NCBI RefSeq assembly: GCF_014648995.1
Contig: NZ_BMSE01000034.1
Location: forward strand, 1 to 59,206
Length of the DNA: 59,206 bases
Origin: Streptomyces massasporeus
GTDB taxonomy: Bacteria; Actinomycetota; Actinomycetes; Streptomycetales; Streptomycetaceae
Reading direction: 5' to 3'
A program made the translations under genes and the position numbers. Of the stretch, positions 17,371-25,342 are shown one piece after another; the stretch's first letter is position 1, and every line of letters starts with the position of its first letter. Below the pieces are notes generated by a model. That model made no database searches, had not been told where the DNA came from, and saw only the letters and a list, made by a program, of their open reading frames with translations.

Positions 17371-17970
17371 GTGTTCCGTAGCCGTGCGAAGGATGAGAAG
17401 GCCCAGGACGCCGACAAGGCGCCGGTGACCGACTCCAGTCAGCCCCGTCACCCCGAGGCCCCCAAGGGCCGCCCCACGCCCAAGCGCAGCCAGGCCCAGT
17501 CCTCGCGCCGCAGCGTGGCCAACACGTCGACGACGCGCAAGGAGGCCGCCAAGCGACAGCGCGAGGAGCGCCGTACCGCGATGGAGCGGCAGCGCCAGGC
17601 GCTGGCGAGCGGCGACGAGCGCTACCTGCCCGCGCGTGACAAGGGACCGGTCCGCCGGTTCGCGCGCGATTTCGTCGACTCCCGGTTCAACATCGCGGAG
17701 TTCTTCCTGCCGATGGCCGTGGTCATCCTCGTGCTGAGCATGGTGCGGGTGGCCTCGCTGCAGAACATCGCGTTGCTGCTGTGGCTCGTGGTGATCGTGC
17801 TGATCGTGCTCGACTCGTTCGTCACGTCCTTCCGTCTGAAGAAGCAGCTGAACGAGCGCTTCGCGGGTGAGAACAAGCGCGGCGCCGTCGCGTACGCCCT
17901 GATGCGCTCCCTCCAGATGCGCCGGCTCCGGCTGCCGAAGCCGCAGGTCAAGCGCGGAGAGCGGCCCTGA
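17371..17970 (+). CDS. DUF3043 membrane protein
   Basis: This 199-residue protein has a long basic, hydrophilic N-terminal half with many Arg, Lys and Gln (RKEAAKRQREERRTAMERQRQ). The marker VRRFARDFVDSRFNIAEFFLP follows, then two membrane helices (about 110-155) and a basic tail. This is the DUF3043 layout of actinobacteria; no function is known to me. GTG 17371 is the start, with TACCCT eight bases upstream suggesting a leaderless mRNA. The next gene overlaps its stop. Confidence 0.88.
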   Translation: MFRSRAKDEKAQDADKAPVTDSSQPRHPEAPKGRPTPKRSQAQSSRRSVANTSTTRKEAAKRQREERRTAMERQRQALASGDERYLPARDKGPVRRFARDFVDSRFNIAEFFLPMAVVILVLSMVRVASLQNIALLLWLVVIVLIVLDSFVTSFRLKKQLNERFAGENKRGAVAYALMRSLQMRRLRLPKPQVKRGERP

Positions 17971-18755
17971 CCACGACGCCGTTCTCCGGGGGTGCGGCGG
18001 ATGCCTGGCTGGACAAGCTGGGCGGGCTGCGCGATGTCGTCCGTCAGGAGCTGGTGGCCCGCCAGCTGGACGAGCAGATAGTCGGGCGTTTTCCGGTGGG
18101 TCAGCGCCTGCGGGTGCTCGACGTGGGGATGGGCCAGGGCACGCAGGCGCTGCGGCTGGCCCGTGCCGGGCACCAGGTGACCGGTCTGGAGCAGGACTCC
18201 ACGATGGTCGCCGTGGCCCGGGAGTCCCTCGCCGGAGAGCCGGAGGGCATCCGGGAGCGGATGCGGATCATCGAGGGCGACGGCCGCGACACCGGCGTGC
18301 ACTTCCTGCCGGGCAGTTTCGACGTGGTGCTGTGCCACGGCGTCCTCATGTACGTCGAGGAGCCCGACCCGCTGCTGGCGGGGCTCGCCCGGATGCTCGC
18401 ACCGGGCGGGCTGCTGTCCCTGCTCGTGCGCAACGGGGACGCGCTCGCGTTTCGGCCGGGGCTGTCCGGTGACTGGGCCGGGGCGCTGGCGGCCTTCGAC
18501 ACCGTTTCCTACCGCAACAGGCTGGGGCTCGACGTGCGGGCCGACCGGCTGAAGGACCTGACGTCGACGCTCGCGGGCATCGGGGCGCCGCTGCACGCCT
18601 GGTACGGGGTGCGGGTGTTCACCGACACGGCGGCGGACGGCGCACAGGCCCCGGCCGACGTGGAGACGCTGCTCGCGGTGGAGGAGAAGGCCGGGCGGAC
18701 CGATCCGTACCGCGGGGTGGCCGCGCTGCTGCACCTGTGCGGCGTGCGCGGCTGA
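17967..18755 (+). CDS. Class I SAM-dependent methyltransferase, CmoM/SmtA-like
   Basis: The Rossmann fold has SAM motif I (VLDVGMGQGTQALRLA), an acidic ribose-binding residue (GLEQDS) and the post-I motif FDVVLCHGVLMYVEEP. The C-terminus YGVRVFTD...YRGVAALLHLCG parallels E. coli CmoM, which methylates carboxymethoxyuridine in tRNA. The first standard start in frame is GTG 18054. However, the residues before it (ADAWLDKLGGLRDVVRQELVARQLD) align with the CmoM N-terminus, so the protein must begin earlier. The only plausible codon is CTG 17967, overlapping the previous stop as CTGA. The substrate is not proved by sequence. Confidence 0.82.
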   Translation: MTTTPFSGGAADAWLDKLGGLRDVVRQELVARQLDEQIVGRFPVGQRLRVLDVGMGQGTQALRLARAGHQVTGLEQDSTMVAVARESLAGEPEGIRERMRIIEGDGRDTGVHFLPGSFDVVLCHGVLMYVEEPDPLLAGLARMLAPGGLLSLLVRNGDALAFRPGLSGDWAGALAAFDTVSYRNRLGLDVRADRLKDLTSTLAGIGAPLHAWYGVRVFTDTAADGAQAPADVETLLAVEEKAGRTDPYRGVAALLHLCGVRG

Positions 18756-18775
18756 CCACCCGCGGAAGAGGGGGT

Positions 18776-18806
18776 GGTGGGCGAGGGCCGTCGGCCCCCG
18801 CCCACC
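18776..18806. terminator. Bidirectional hairpin terminator
   Basis: A 14-bp inverted repeat with one mismatch (18776-18789 with 18793-18806, three-base loop) lies between convergent genes. Confidence 0.75.
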
Positions 18807-18810
18807 GGGC

Positions 18811-19023
18811 TCACGCCTCGGCCGCGTGCAGGCTCATCGGCCCGTAGATCTCCGTGACGTCCTCGAACAGCCGCACCTGATCGGCACCGCCCTCCTGGAG
18901 GGCCTTCCAGTGCTCCCCGATCCAGGACTCGGCGTCCCCCTGGGTGGGGAACTCCTCCGGCGTCACCGCGGGCTGGACCTCCGTCCCGTCGGTCTTCTCG
19001 AACCGCCACGTCCATGCCGCCAT
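18811..19023 (-). CDS. Small conserved hypothetical protein (70 aa)
   Basis: MAAWTWRFEKTDGTEVQPA...GADQVRLFEDVTEIYGPMSLHAAEA is an acidic, soluble protein. It has the look of a conserved actinobacterial family whose members begin with a tryptophan-rich strand. The ATG at 19021-19023 has GGGAGG five bases upstream, better than any longer frame. I know no function. It is a single gene, convergent with the methyltransferase. Confidence 0.75.
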   Translation of the reverse strand: MAAWTWRFEKTDGTEVQPAVTPEEFPTQGDAESWIGEHWKALQEGGADQVRLFEDVTEIYGPMSLHAAEA

Positions 19024-19167
19024 GTACGCCTCCCATGTGTGTGAGCACACTGCACAGCGAAAAGCCGGATCTTGGTCCGGCTCCTCCTCAGAGCGTAAGC
19101 GCTCCGCCGGGTGGGGCGTTACAGGGCTTGCGGGGTGCGGGGCGTGGGTCTGTGGGGGGGCGTGCCC

Positions 19168-19226
19168 GGCTGGACGCGCCCGCGCGGCGGAGCCGCACAT
19201 CGACACGGCCCGCGCCCCTGTAGGGG
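19168..19226. repeat. Dispersed Streptomyces intergenic repeat, copy 3
   Basis: GCGCGGCGGAGCCGCACATC, then ACACGGCCCGCGCCCC, lies just upstream of the cobU-like gene. It is the same right-arm palindrome as in copies 4, 5, 7 and 8. Confidence 0.7.
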
Positions 19227-19271
19227 CGTCTCGATCACGCATGTCCCATGTTCACGCGTCAGAATCGGGAC

Positions 19272-20471
19272 GTGGAACTTACTCTGCTCGGCACCGGTGC
19301 CCCCGCGGGCCTGCCCCGCCCCGACTGTCCCTGTGCGGCCTGTGCGGCCGCTCTCGGGCCGGACGCGCGGGCGGCCACCGCCCTGCTTCTGGACGGGGCG
19401 CTGCTGCTCGACCTGACGCCGGGCGCGGCGTTCGCGGCGGCGCGGGCGGGCCGTTCCCTGACGGGCGTGCGGCAGGTGCTGTTGTCGCATCCGCACAACG
19501 GGCCGGCGGTCGAGGTGCCCGCGGGGCTGCCGCAGCCCGGACGGGTGCCGGACGGGCGGGAGTTGACGCTGCTGACGGGGCACCGGGTGCGGGCGGTGGC
19601 ACTGGACGCGCCGGGCACGGGGTACGCGGTGACCGGGCCGGAGGGGCAGCGGCTGCTGTACCTGCCGCCGGGCGGGGCGCCCGCGGGTCTGGAGGAGCCG
19701 GCCGAGTCGTACGACATGGTGCTCGCGGACGTCGTGGGGCGGCCGGACGCGCTGGCGAAGCTGCGGGCGGTGGGGGCGATCGGGCCGACGACCGACGTGC
19801 TCGCCGTCCATCTGGACCACGACGTGCCGCCCGGCCCGGAGCTCGGGCGGCGGCTCGCGGCAGCCGGGGCGCGGGCCGTGCCGGACGGGGTGACGCTGAC
19901 GGTGGGGGCGTACGAGGACGTGCCCGACGTGCCGCGGCGGACGCTGGTTCTGGGCGGGGCCCGGTCGGGCAAGTCGGTGGAGGCCGAGCGGAGGCTGGAG
20001 GCCTTTCCGGACGTGCTGTACGTGGCGACGGGCGGGTCGCGCAACGGGGACACGGAGTGGTCCTCGCGGGTGGCGGCGCACCGGGAACGGCGGCCGGGGT
20101 CGTGGCAGACGGTCGAGACCTGCGATCTGGTGCCGCTGCTGGAGGAGGAGGGGCCGCCGCTGCTGGTCGACTGTCTGTCGTTGTGGCTGACGGACGCGAT
20201 GGACTCCGTCGGGGCGTGGGACGACGCGGTGTGGGCGGAGCGGGGCGAGAAGGCCCTGCGGGAGCGGGTGCGGGAGCTCACCGAGGCGATGCGGGTCACC
20301 CGGCGGACGGTGGTCGCCGTGTCGAACGAGGTGGGGTCGGGGATCGTGCCGTCGACGGCGTCGGGGCGGCGGTATCGCGATGAACTCGGGCGGCTGAACG
20401 CGGGGTTCGCGGCCGAGTGTGAGCATGTGCTGCTGGTGGTGGCGGGGCAGGCGGTGGTGCTGCGGGGCTGA
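19272..20471 (+). CDS. cobU: CobU/CobP adenosylcobinamide kinase/guanylyltransferase fused to an N-terminal metallo-beta-lactamase-like domain
   Basis: The C-terminal half (about 225-399) is CobU: P-loop GGARSGKS (Lys234), VATGGSRNGDTEW, VDCLSLWLTD and VSNEVGSGIVP...RRYRDELGRLN. It phosphorylates adenosylcobinamide and transfers GMP to it. The N-terminal half begins ELTLLGTGAPAGLPRPDCPC and resembles an MBL-fold, PqqB/phosphodiesterase-like domain. Its metal motif reads SHPHNGPA instead of the full HxHxDH, so activity is doubtful. GTG 19272 is preferred; ATG 19248 is possible. cobT and cobS lie downstream, separated by other genes. Confidence 0.9.
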   Translation: MELTLLGTGAPAGLPRPDCPCAACAAALGPDARAATALLLDGALLLDLTPGAAFAAARAGRSLTGVRQVLLSHPHNGPAVEVPAGLPQPGRVPDGRELTLLTGHRVRAVALDAPGTGYAVTGPEGQRLLYLPPGGAPAGLEEPAESYDMVLADVVGRPDALAKLRAVGAIGPTTDVLAVHLDHDVPPGPELGRRLAAAGARAVPDGVTLTVGAYEDVPDVPRRTLVLGGARSGKSVEAERRLEAFPDVLYVATGGSRNGDTEWSSRVAAHRERRPGSWQTVETCDLVPLLEEEGPPLLVDCLSLWLTDAMDSVGAWDDAVWAERGEKALRERVRELTEAMRVTRRTVVAVSNEVGSGIVPSTASGRRYRDELGRLNAGFAAECEHVLLVVAGQAVVLRG

Positions 20472-20506
20472 CCGGGGCCCCGCGGCGCCCCTCCTCCCGG
20501 CCCGGG

Positions 20507-21553
20507 CTACGGGGCTGTGCGGGCGATCACCCGGTACGTGTTCGCGAAGCGCGTGCGGCGGGTCACCGGGGCGATGAGGTGGTCGGCCAGCGCCGCCACG
20601 GCCACCAGGGGCATGCCCGCGCGGAGCAGGGCCGTGCGGGTGTGCCGCTGGACGGGGGGCGGGGGGATCGCCCGCCAGGGGGTGTCCGGGGCCGGCAGGG
20701 CGTGGGAGAGGGCCAGGGACGTGGCGCCCGCGAGGTCGTGGGGGACGTGGACCGGGCGGTGGTCGAGCGTCAGGATCGTGCAGCCGGCCGACTCCAGTTC
20801 CGCGCGGACGTTCTGCGGGGGCAGGAGGTGGAGGTGGCGCGGCTGGTCGTAGGGGAGCCACCAGCGGCCCAGCAGGGCGGCGAAGACGCTGCGGGGGCTC
20901 AGAGTCTCGATGAGCAGGTGGCCGCCCGGGCGCAGGACGCGGAGGGCGGCCCGGAGTTCCGCCCGGGGGTCGGGCGTGCCCTCCAGGTGGTGGAGCATGC
21001 TGACCACGTCGTAGCGGGCGCGCAGGGGGCCGGCGATCTTGGGGTCCGTCAGGCGGCCGACGTGGGCCTCCTCGACGCGCTCGGCCGTGCGGGCGCGGAC
21101 CACGCGCGGGGTGGGGTCCAGGCCGTCGAAGGCGGTGTAGGGGAAGAACTGCCGGGCCGTGGCGGGGAAGCGGGCGTGGCCCGTGCCGACGTCGAGCCAG
21201 CTCTCCGGCTCGCCGCAGCGCAGCATCGCGCGGGCGGCCGAGCGGTGCCGGCGCGGGCTGCCGCGCAGGGCGAGGAGGCCGTCGCTCGCCGGGTCCCTGG
21301 GCCCACCGCGCACGGTCCGGTGGTAGAGGGCGAGGCCCTCCATGGTGAGGCGGGGGTTCTGAAAGGTGTGGCCGCACTCCCGGCACGCGTCGACGGTGAA
21401 GCTGCCCGGCTTGTACTGCCGCAGGTCACCGGTGCGCAGCCGGTTGCGCAGCCGGTCGGAGCCGCACCAGGGGCAGTCCTCCCGGCGCGGTTCGTGGACC
21501 CGTGTGGTCGCTAGGGGGACGGGGGGTGCTGAGGAGGCGGGATGTGCGGGCAT
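20507..21553 (-). CDS. Class I SAM-dependent methyltransferase with N-terminal zinc-ribbon
   Basis: Residues about 20-60 contain CPWCGS and CRECGHTF, a four-cysteine zinc-binding element seen in methyltransferases of saccharide and cell-surface pathways. The SAM-binding core follows (WLDVGTGHARFPATARQFFP), then YDVVSMLHHLEGTPDP and LRPGGHLLIETLSPRS. The C-terminal about 100 residues are hydrophobic and basic. The chosen ATG (21551-21553) has GGGAG six bases upstream; the region beyond it is a tandem repeat. The substrate is unknown and there is no obvious operon partner. It is convergent with cobU and divergent from cobT. Confidence 0.83.
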   Translation of the reverse strand: MPAHPASSAPPVPLATTRVHEPRREDCPWCGSDRLRNRLRTGDLRQYKPGSFTVDACRECGHTFQNPRLTMEGLALYHRTVRGGPRDPASDGLLALRGSPRRHRSAARAMLRCGEPESWLDVGTGHARFPATARQFFPYTAFDGLDPTPRVVRARTAERVEEAHVGRLTDPKIAGPLRARYDVVSMLHHLEGTPDPRAELRAALRVLRPGGHLLIETLSPRSVFAALLGRWWLPYDQPRHLHLLPPQNVRAELESAGCTILTLDHRPVHVPHDLAGATSLALSHALPAPDTPWRAIPPPPVQRHTRTALLRAGMPLVAVAALADHLIAPVTRRTRFANTYRVIARTAP

Positions 21554-21576
21554 GGGCGGCTCCCGGGCGCGACGGC

Positions 21577-21615
21577 GTACGGCGAGGACGTACGGCGGGG
21601 ACGTACGGCGGGGAC
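21577..21615. repeat. Three 13-bp tandem repeats
   Basis: GTACGGCGAGGAC (21577-21589) is followed by two copies of GTACGGCGGGGAC (21590-21602, 21603-21615). They lie 24 bases upstream of the methyltransferase start, in the gap shared with divergent cobT. Confidence 0.85.
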
Positions 21616-21737
21616 GTCGCACCAACCACGTACGACAATCCGCTGCAAAACGGAACGTATGGGATGCCGATCTTGGGTGCAACGATGTCGCCCTGACGGA
21701 GTGGTGATGTGGCGCCGTCCTGTTCGACCGGGGCCGG

Positions 21738-21743
21738 TACTGT
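21738..21743 (+). promoter_or_regulatory. cobT leaderless promoter -10
   Basis: TACTGT sits seven bases before the ATG at 21751 and no ribosome-binding site is present, so transcription probably starts at the initiator codon. Confidence 0.55.
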
Positions 21744-21750
21744 TCGGCGA

Positions 21751-22860
21751 ATGAGCTCGCTTAATCTCGACGACTTCACCGATCTGATCGAGCGTCCGGA
21801 CGGCGGGATCCGCCGTGACGCCGAGGCACGCCGGGAGCGACAGATCGTGCCGCCCGGATCGCTGGGCCGCCTCGACGAACTGGGTGAGTGGCTGGCGGCG
21901 GCGCAGTCCGCCGTGCCGGTCCGGCCGGTCGAACGGCCGCGGGTGGTGCTCTTCGCCGGTGACCACGGCATCGCCGAGCTGGGCGTCTCGGCCCGGCCGG
22001 CGGGCGGCGCCGGGGAGTTGGTGCGCGAGGTGCTCGAGGGCGGCCGGCCCGTGTCGGTGCTGGCACGGCGGCTGGGTGTGCCGGTGCGGATCGTCGACAT
22101 GGCCCTGGACTGCGACCCCGAGGGCCTGCCGGAGGACGTCGTACGGCACCGGGTGCGGCGCGGCAGCGGGCGGATCGACATCGAGGACGCGCTGACGCCG
22201 GAGGAGGCGGAGGCGGCGTTCCGGGCCGGGGTCGCGGTGGCCGACGAGGAGGCCGACTCCGGTACGGATCTGGTGGTGCTCGGCGATGTGAGCGTCGGCG
22301 GGACCACGGTGGCCGGCGTGCTGGTCGCGGCGCTGTGCGGGGTCGACGCGTCGGTCGTCACCGGGCGCGGCGGGCTGGCGATCGACGACCTGGCGTGGAT
22401 GCGCAAGTGCGCGGCGATCCGGGACGCGCTGCGCCGGGCCCGGCCGGTGCTCGGGGACCAGTTGCAGCTGCTGGCGGCGGTGGGCGGGGCCGATGTCGCC
22501 GCGATGACGGGCTTCCTGCTGCAGAGCGCGGTGCGCAAGCTGCCGGTGGTACTCGACGGGGTCGTGACGGCCGCGTGCGCACTGGTCGGGCAGCGGATCG
22601 CGTTCCGGGCACCGGACTGGTGGCTGGCCGCGCACGACAGCGGCGAGCCCGGGCAGGCCAAGGCGCTGGACCGGATGGCCCTGGAGCCGCTGCTGACCCA
22701 CGGGGTGACCGTCGGGGAGGGCGCGGGCGGTCTGCTGGCGCTGCCGCTCGTGCAGGCCGCGGCCGCGCTGGCCGCGGAGCTGCCCGAGAAGCCGAAGGAG
22801 TCCGAGGTGACCGAGGAGCCGGCCGGGCCGGAGGCCTCCGAGGCTCCGGCCGAGCAGTAG
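21751..22860 (+). CDS. cobT: Nicotinate-nucleotide--dimethylbenzimidazole phosphoribosyltransferase
   Basis: CobT makes alpha-ribazole phosphate, the lower-ligand precursor of cobalamin. The 369-residue protein shows the family blocks PPGSLGRLDELGEWLA, VVLFAGDHGIAELGVSARP, LGDVSVGGTTVAGVLVAAL and the catalytic-loop region LLTHGVTVGEGAGGLLALPLVQAA with its Glu. An acidic tail of about 30 residues rich in Glu, Ala and Pro extends beyond the usual C-terminus. The ATG is leaderless. No cobalamin riboswitch is visible upstream. cobU lies 1.3 kb to the left and cobS 1.6 kb to the right. Confidence 0.96.
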   Translation: MSSLNLDDFTDLIERPDGGIRRDAEARRERQIVPPGSLGRLDELGEWLAAAQSAVPVRPVERPRVVLFAGDHGIAELGVSARPAGGAGELVREVLEGGRPVSVLARRLGVPVRIVDMALDCDPEGLPEDVVRHRVRRGSGRIDIEDALTPEEAEAAFRAGVAVADEEADSGTDLVVLGDVSVGGTTVAGVLVAALCGVDASVVTGRGGLAIDDLAWMRKCAAIRDALRRARPVLGDQLQLLAAVGGADVAAMTGFLLQSAVRKLPVVLDGVVTAACALVGQRIAFRAPDWWLAAHDSGEPGQAKALDRMALEPLLTHGVTVGEGAGGLLALPLVQAAAALAAELPEKPKESEVTEEPAGPEASEAPAEQ

Positions 22861-23014
22861 AGGCGCCCCCGGGGCACGAGCAGCGCCGAGATCCAGGTCA
22901 CTCACGCCTGGCTCAACTTCGTCCCGTTCCGGTCGGTCTTGGAACGTGGTGTCGGTTTGACTGAGTCGCAGACACCCTCAGACGTTTCCACGCACGGACG
23001 AGGACGACCGCCGG

Positions 23015-23713
23015 ATGACCACGCTCGCCCGCTGGGCCCGCGCCGAATGGGGTGCGCTGTACGCGGCGGTCCGCGGCCCGCTGGCCGCGCGGCGGTGGCG
23101 GGCCGTGCCGATGGCGGTCACGGCCGTGTGTCTCACGGCCGTGCTGCACTTCGTGCACAACCAGTCGTGGGGTTACCGGTTCGTGCAGAACGTCGGCGCT
23201 GTGCGGGCCGAGGACCCGTTGTGGCTGGCGCTGCTGCGGACGCCGCTGTCGCTGTTCGTGCCCGCGCTGGATCTGCCGGTGTGGGGCGCGCTCGCGCAGA
23301 TTCTGCTGGTGTTCGGCATCGCCGAGCTGTGCCTGGGCCGGTGGCGGACGCTGGCCATCGCCTACGTCGCGACGCTCGCGGGGACGCTGTACGCGCGCCT
23401 GGGCATGTGGCTGGGCCCGGACTCGTGGCTGGGCCTGCCCGCCTCGGACCGGTGGGTCGTGGACACCGGGCCGTCGGCGGCGGTGGTGGGCCTGGCCGTC
23501 TTCCTGGGCCTGCGCTACCGCGCGTACCTGACGGCCTCGGTGGTGATCGTGGCGATGGTGGTCGAGGTCGTGGTCAAGGAGAACCTCGCGGGCAAGGAAC
23601 ACCTCGCGGCGATCGTCGCGGTGCTGGTGCTGTGCGCGGTCGGCGAGCTGCGTCAGCGGTGTTCGAGGGAGCGGGCCGGCTCGGGGTCGGGCGCGCCGCC
23701 GATCCAGTCCTGA
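23015..23713 (+). CDS. Rhomboid-like integral membrane protein
   Basis: This 232-residue protein has six or seven predicted helices. The arrangement, including a short helix pair around FGIAELCLGRWRTLAIAYVATLAGTLYARLG and DTGPSAAVVGLAVFLGLRYR, resembles the catalytically uncertain rhomboid-like proteins of actinobacteria. I do not see a clean GxSG...H protease dyad, so activity is doubtful. It starts at ATG 23015. Its last 61 bases overlap the end of the convergent downstream gene, which codes on the other strand. Confidence 0.7.
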   Translation: MTTLARWARAEWGALYAAVRGPLAARRWRAVPMAVTAVCLTAVLHFVHNQSWGYRFVQNVGAVRAEDPLWLALLRTPLSLFVPALDLPVWGALAQILLVFGIAELCLGRWRTLAIAYVATLAGTLYARLGMWLGPDSWLGLPASDRWVVDTGPSAAVVGLAVFLGLRYRAYLTASVVIVAMVVEVVVKENLAGKEHLAAIVAVLVLCAVGELRQRCSRERAGSGSGAPPIQS

Positions 23714-24417
23714 AACCTGCGCCGTGGGCCCACCCAGCGGCGGTCGTGGTGGTAAGCCCGCAGGCCGGATTTCGCTCGGGCACGGGGGCGGTTCCGATAG
23801 AACCGCTTGGCCCACGGAGAGGTGGGGCGGGCCAGCCGTACGGCGCCGATCAGGGCGATGAGGGGGACGATCACGCCCAGCACGGCAATGCGGACCTTGC
23901 CCTTGAACAGGGCGATGAGGGCGAACCCGAAGTTCACGAGGACGTTCCCGAGGACGACGGCACGGTTCTGCTGCTGGTCGTCATTGAGGTCGTTGACGCC
24001 GAGCGGCGAGAACCCGATCAGGAGCAGGCCGACCAGCGAGGCGGTGAGGACGACCATCTCCACGCTCTTGCGGCCGTCCGGGGTCCAGTAGACGTCGGCG
24101 AGGTGCAGCACCAGGGCGAACTCGTCGAGGACGAGGCCCGCGCCGATGCCGAAGATCACCGCGGCCAGCGCCGAGCCGAAGCCGTACTGGCCGCCGGCGA
24201 CCGCGCCGAAGCCGCCGATGATCGTCAGGATGACGCCGGGGACCACGTGGTGGACGTGGACACCGCCGCTGCCGCTGATGTTGCGGAAGGGACCCTTCCC
24301 GGCCCGGATGAGACGGGTGATGCCACGGGTGATCACGAAGGTCAGGACGAAGGAGACGAGCGCGAGGAGCAACGGCAGCTTGCCGGGTTCCATGATGTTC
24401 CGCTCGAACCATCCCAT
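23653..24417 (-). CDS. Integral membrane protein, unknown function
   Basis: This 254-residue protein has about six membrane helices. Near the N-terminus are ITRLIRAGKGPFRNISGSGGVHVHHVVPGV and, after a helix, LDEFALVLHLADVYWTPDGRKS. The His pair (HVHH) and Asp/Glu/His cluster could bind metal, but I do not recognise the family beyond conserved actinobacterial membrane proteins. The basic C-terminus overlaps the convergent neighbour. The start is the ATG at 24415-24417, preceded by a possible -10 (GATAAAGT). An internal ATG (MEPGKLP) eight codons later is an alternative. Confidence 0.75.
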   Translation of the reverse strand: MGWFERNIMEPGKLPLLLALVSFVLTFVITRGITRLIRAGKGPFRNISGSGGVHVHHVVPGVILTIIGGFGAVAGGQYGFGSALAAVIFGIGAGLVLDEFALVLHLADVYWTPDGRKSVEMVVLTASLVGLLLIGFSPLGVNDLNDDQQQNRAVVLGNVLVNFGFALIALFKGKVRIAVLGVIVPLIALIGAVRLARPTSPWAKRFYRNRPRARAKSGLRAYHHDRRWVGPRRRFQDWIGGAPDPEPARSLEHR

Positions 24418-24465
24418 ATGCGCACTTTATCCTCGGCTGCCGTTCCCGCTCTCCTGACCGGCCGG

Positions 24466-24471
24466 TAGCCT
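24466..24471 (+). promoter_or_regulatory. cobS leaderless promoter -10
   Basis: TAGCCT ends six bases before GTG 24478, and no ribosome site is visible. Confidence 0.5.
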
Positions 24472-24477
24472 GCGCCG

Positions 24478-25260
24478 GTGCCCACCACCTCGCCCCTCGA
24501 CGGCCTCCGCTTCGCCTTCGGCACCCTCACGGTGATCCCCGTCCGGGTGACCCGGTGGGACCGGGAGGCCGCACGCGGCGGCATGCTGTGCGCCCCGCTG
24601 GCCGGTCTCGCGGTCGGTACCGCCGCCGCCGGGCTCGGGCTGGTGCTGCTGTTCCTCGGTGCGGGCGCCCCGCTCGCCGCCGTGGCGACCGTCGCCGTGC
24701 CGGCCGTCCTCACCCGGGGGCTGCATCTCGACGGGCTCGCGGACACCGCCGACGGGCTGGGCAGCGGCAAGCCCGCCGAGGACGCGCTGCGGATCATGAA
24801 GCAGTCGGACATCGGGCCCTTCGGGGTCATCGCCCTCGTCCTCACCTTGCTCGCGCAGGTGGCCGCGCTCGCCCAGGCGTACGACGCCTCCTGGGCCCGG
24901 GGCGCGTGCGCCGCCGTCGTCTCGGCGACCCTCGCCCGGCTGGCCCTGACCCTGGCGGCCCGGGCCGGGGTGCCGGCGGCACGGCCGGAGGGGCTGGGGG
25001 CGGCGGTCGCGGGTGTGGTGCCGCTGCGGGGGGCCGCGGTCGCCGCCGTGGCCGTCGCCGGGGCGGCCGCTGCGGCCGGTGCCCTCTTCGGGCCGTACGA
25101 CGCGATCCGGGCCGTGCTCGCGGTCGTCCTCTCCCTGGCCGCCGCCGAGGCGCTGCTGCGGCACTGCACCCGGCGTTTCGGAGGCGTCACGGGGGACGTC
25201 TTCGGCGGTCTGGCGGAGACGGCGGCGACCACGGCGCTGGTCGTTCTGTCACTGGGCTGA
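24478..25260 (+). CDS. cobS: Adenosylcobinamide-GDP ribazoletransferase (cobalamin synthase)
   Basis: CobS joins adenosylcobinamide-GDP to alpha-ribazole (phosphate) at the membrane, the last step of cobalamin assembly. The 260-residue protein has the hallmark GLHLDGLADTADGL (metal-binding Asp residues), an upstream PVRVTRWDREAARGG, and several Ala/Val-rich helices. It ends with RRFGGVTGDVFGGLAETAATTALVVLSL, the family C-terminal motif. GTG 24478 is the start. Together with cobU and cobT it completes nucleotide-loop assembly. Confidence 0.95.
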   Translation: MPTTSPLDGLRFAFGTLTVIPVRVTRWDREAARGGMLCAPLAGLAVGTAAAGLGLVLLFLGAGAPLAAVATVAVPAVLTRGLHLDGLADTADGLGSGKPAEDALRIMKQSDIGPFGVIALVLTLLAQVAALAQAYDASWARGACAAVVSATLARLALTLAARAGVPAARPEGLGAAVAGVVPLRGAAVAAVAVAGAAAAAGALFGPYDAIRAVLAVVLSLAAAEALLRHCTRRFGGVTGDVFGGLAETAATTALVVLSLG

Positions 25261-25342
25261 AACGATCTCCTCGTCCCCCTCCTGCACGGGCCTCCCAGCC
25301 GCTAGCTTCCTGCCCCGACACACCACTGATCGGGGGACGTTC

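Noticed and set aside
19248..19271. ATG 19248 as the cobU start
   Set aside because: No ribosome site, and the homologous protein start (ELTLLGTGAP) follows directly after GTG 19272.
21554..21750. Cobalamin riboswitch upstream of cobT
   Set aside because: No B12-box-like conserved core is visible, and the leaderless start leaves no room for a 5' leader.
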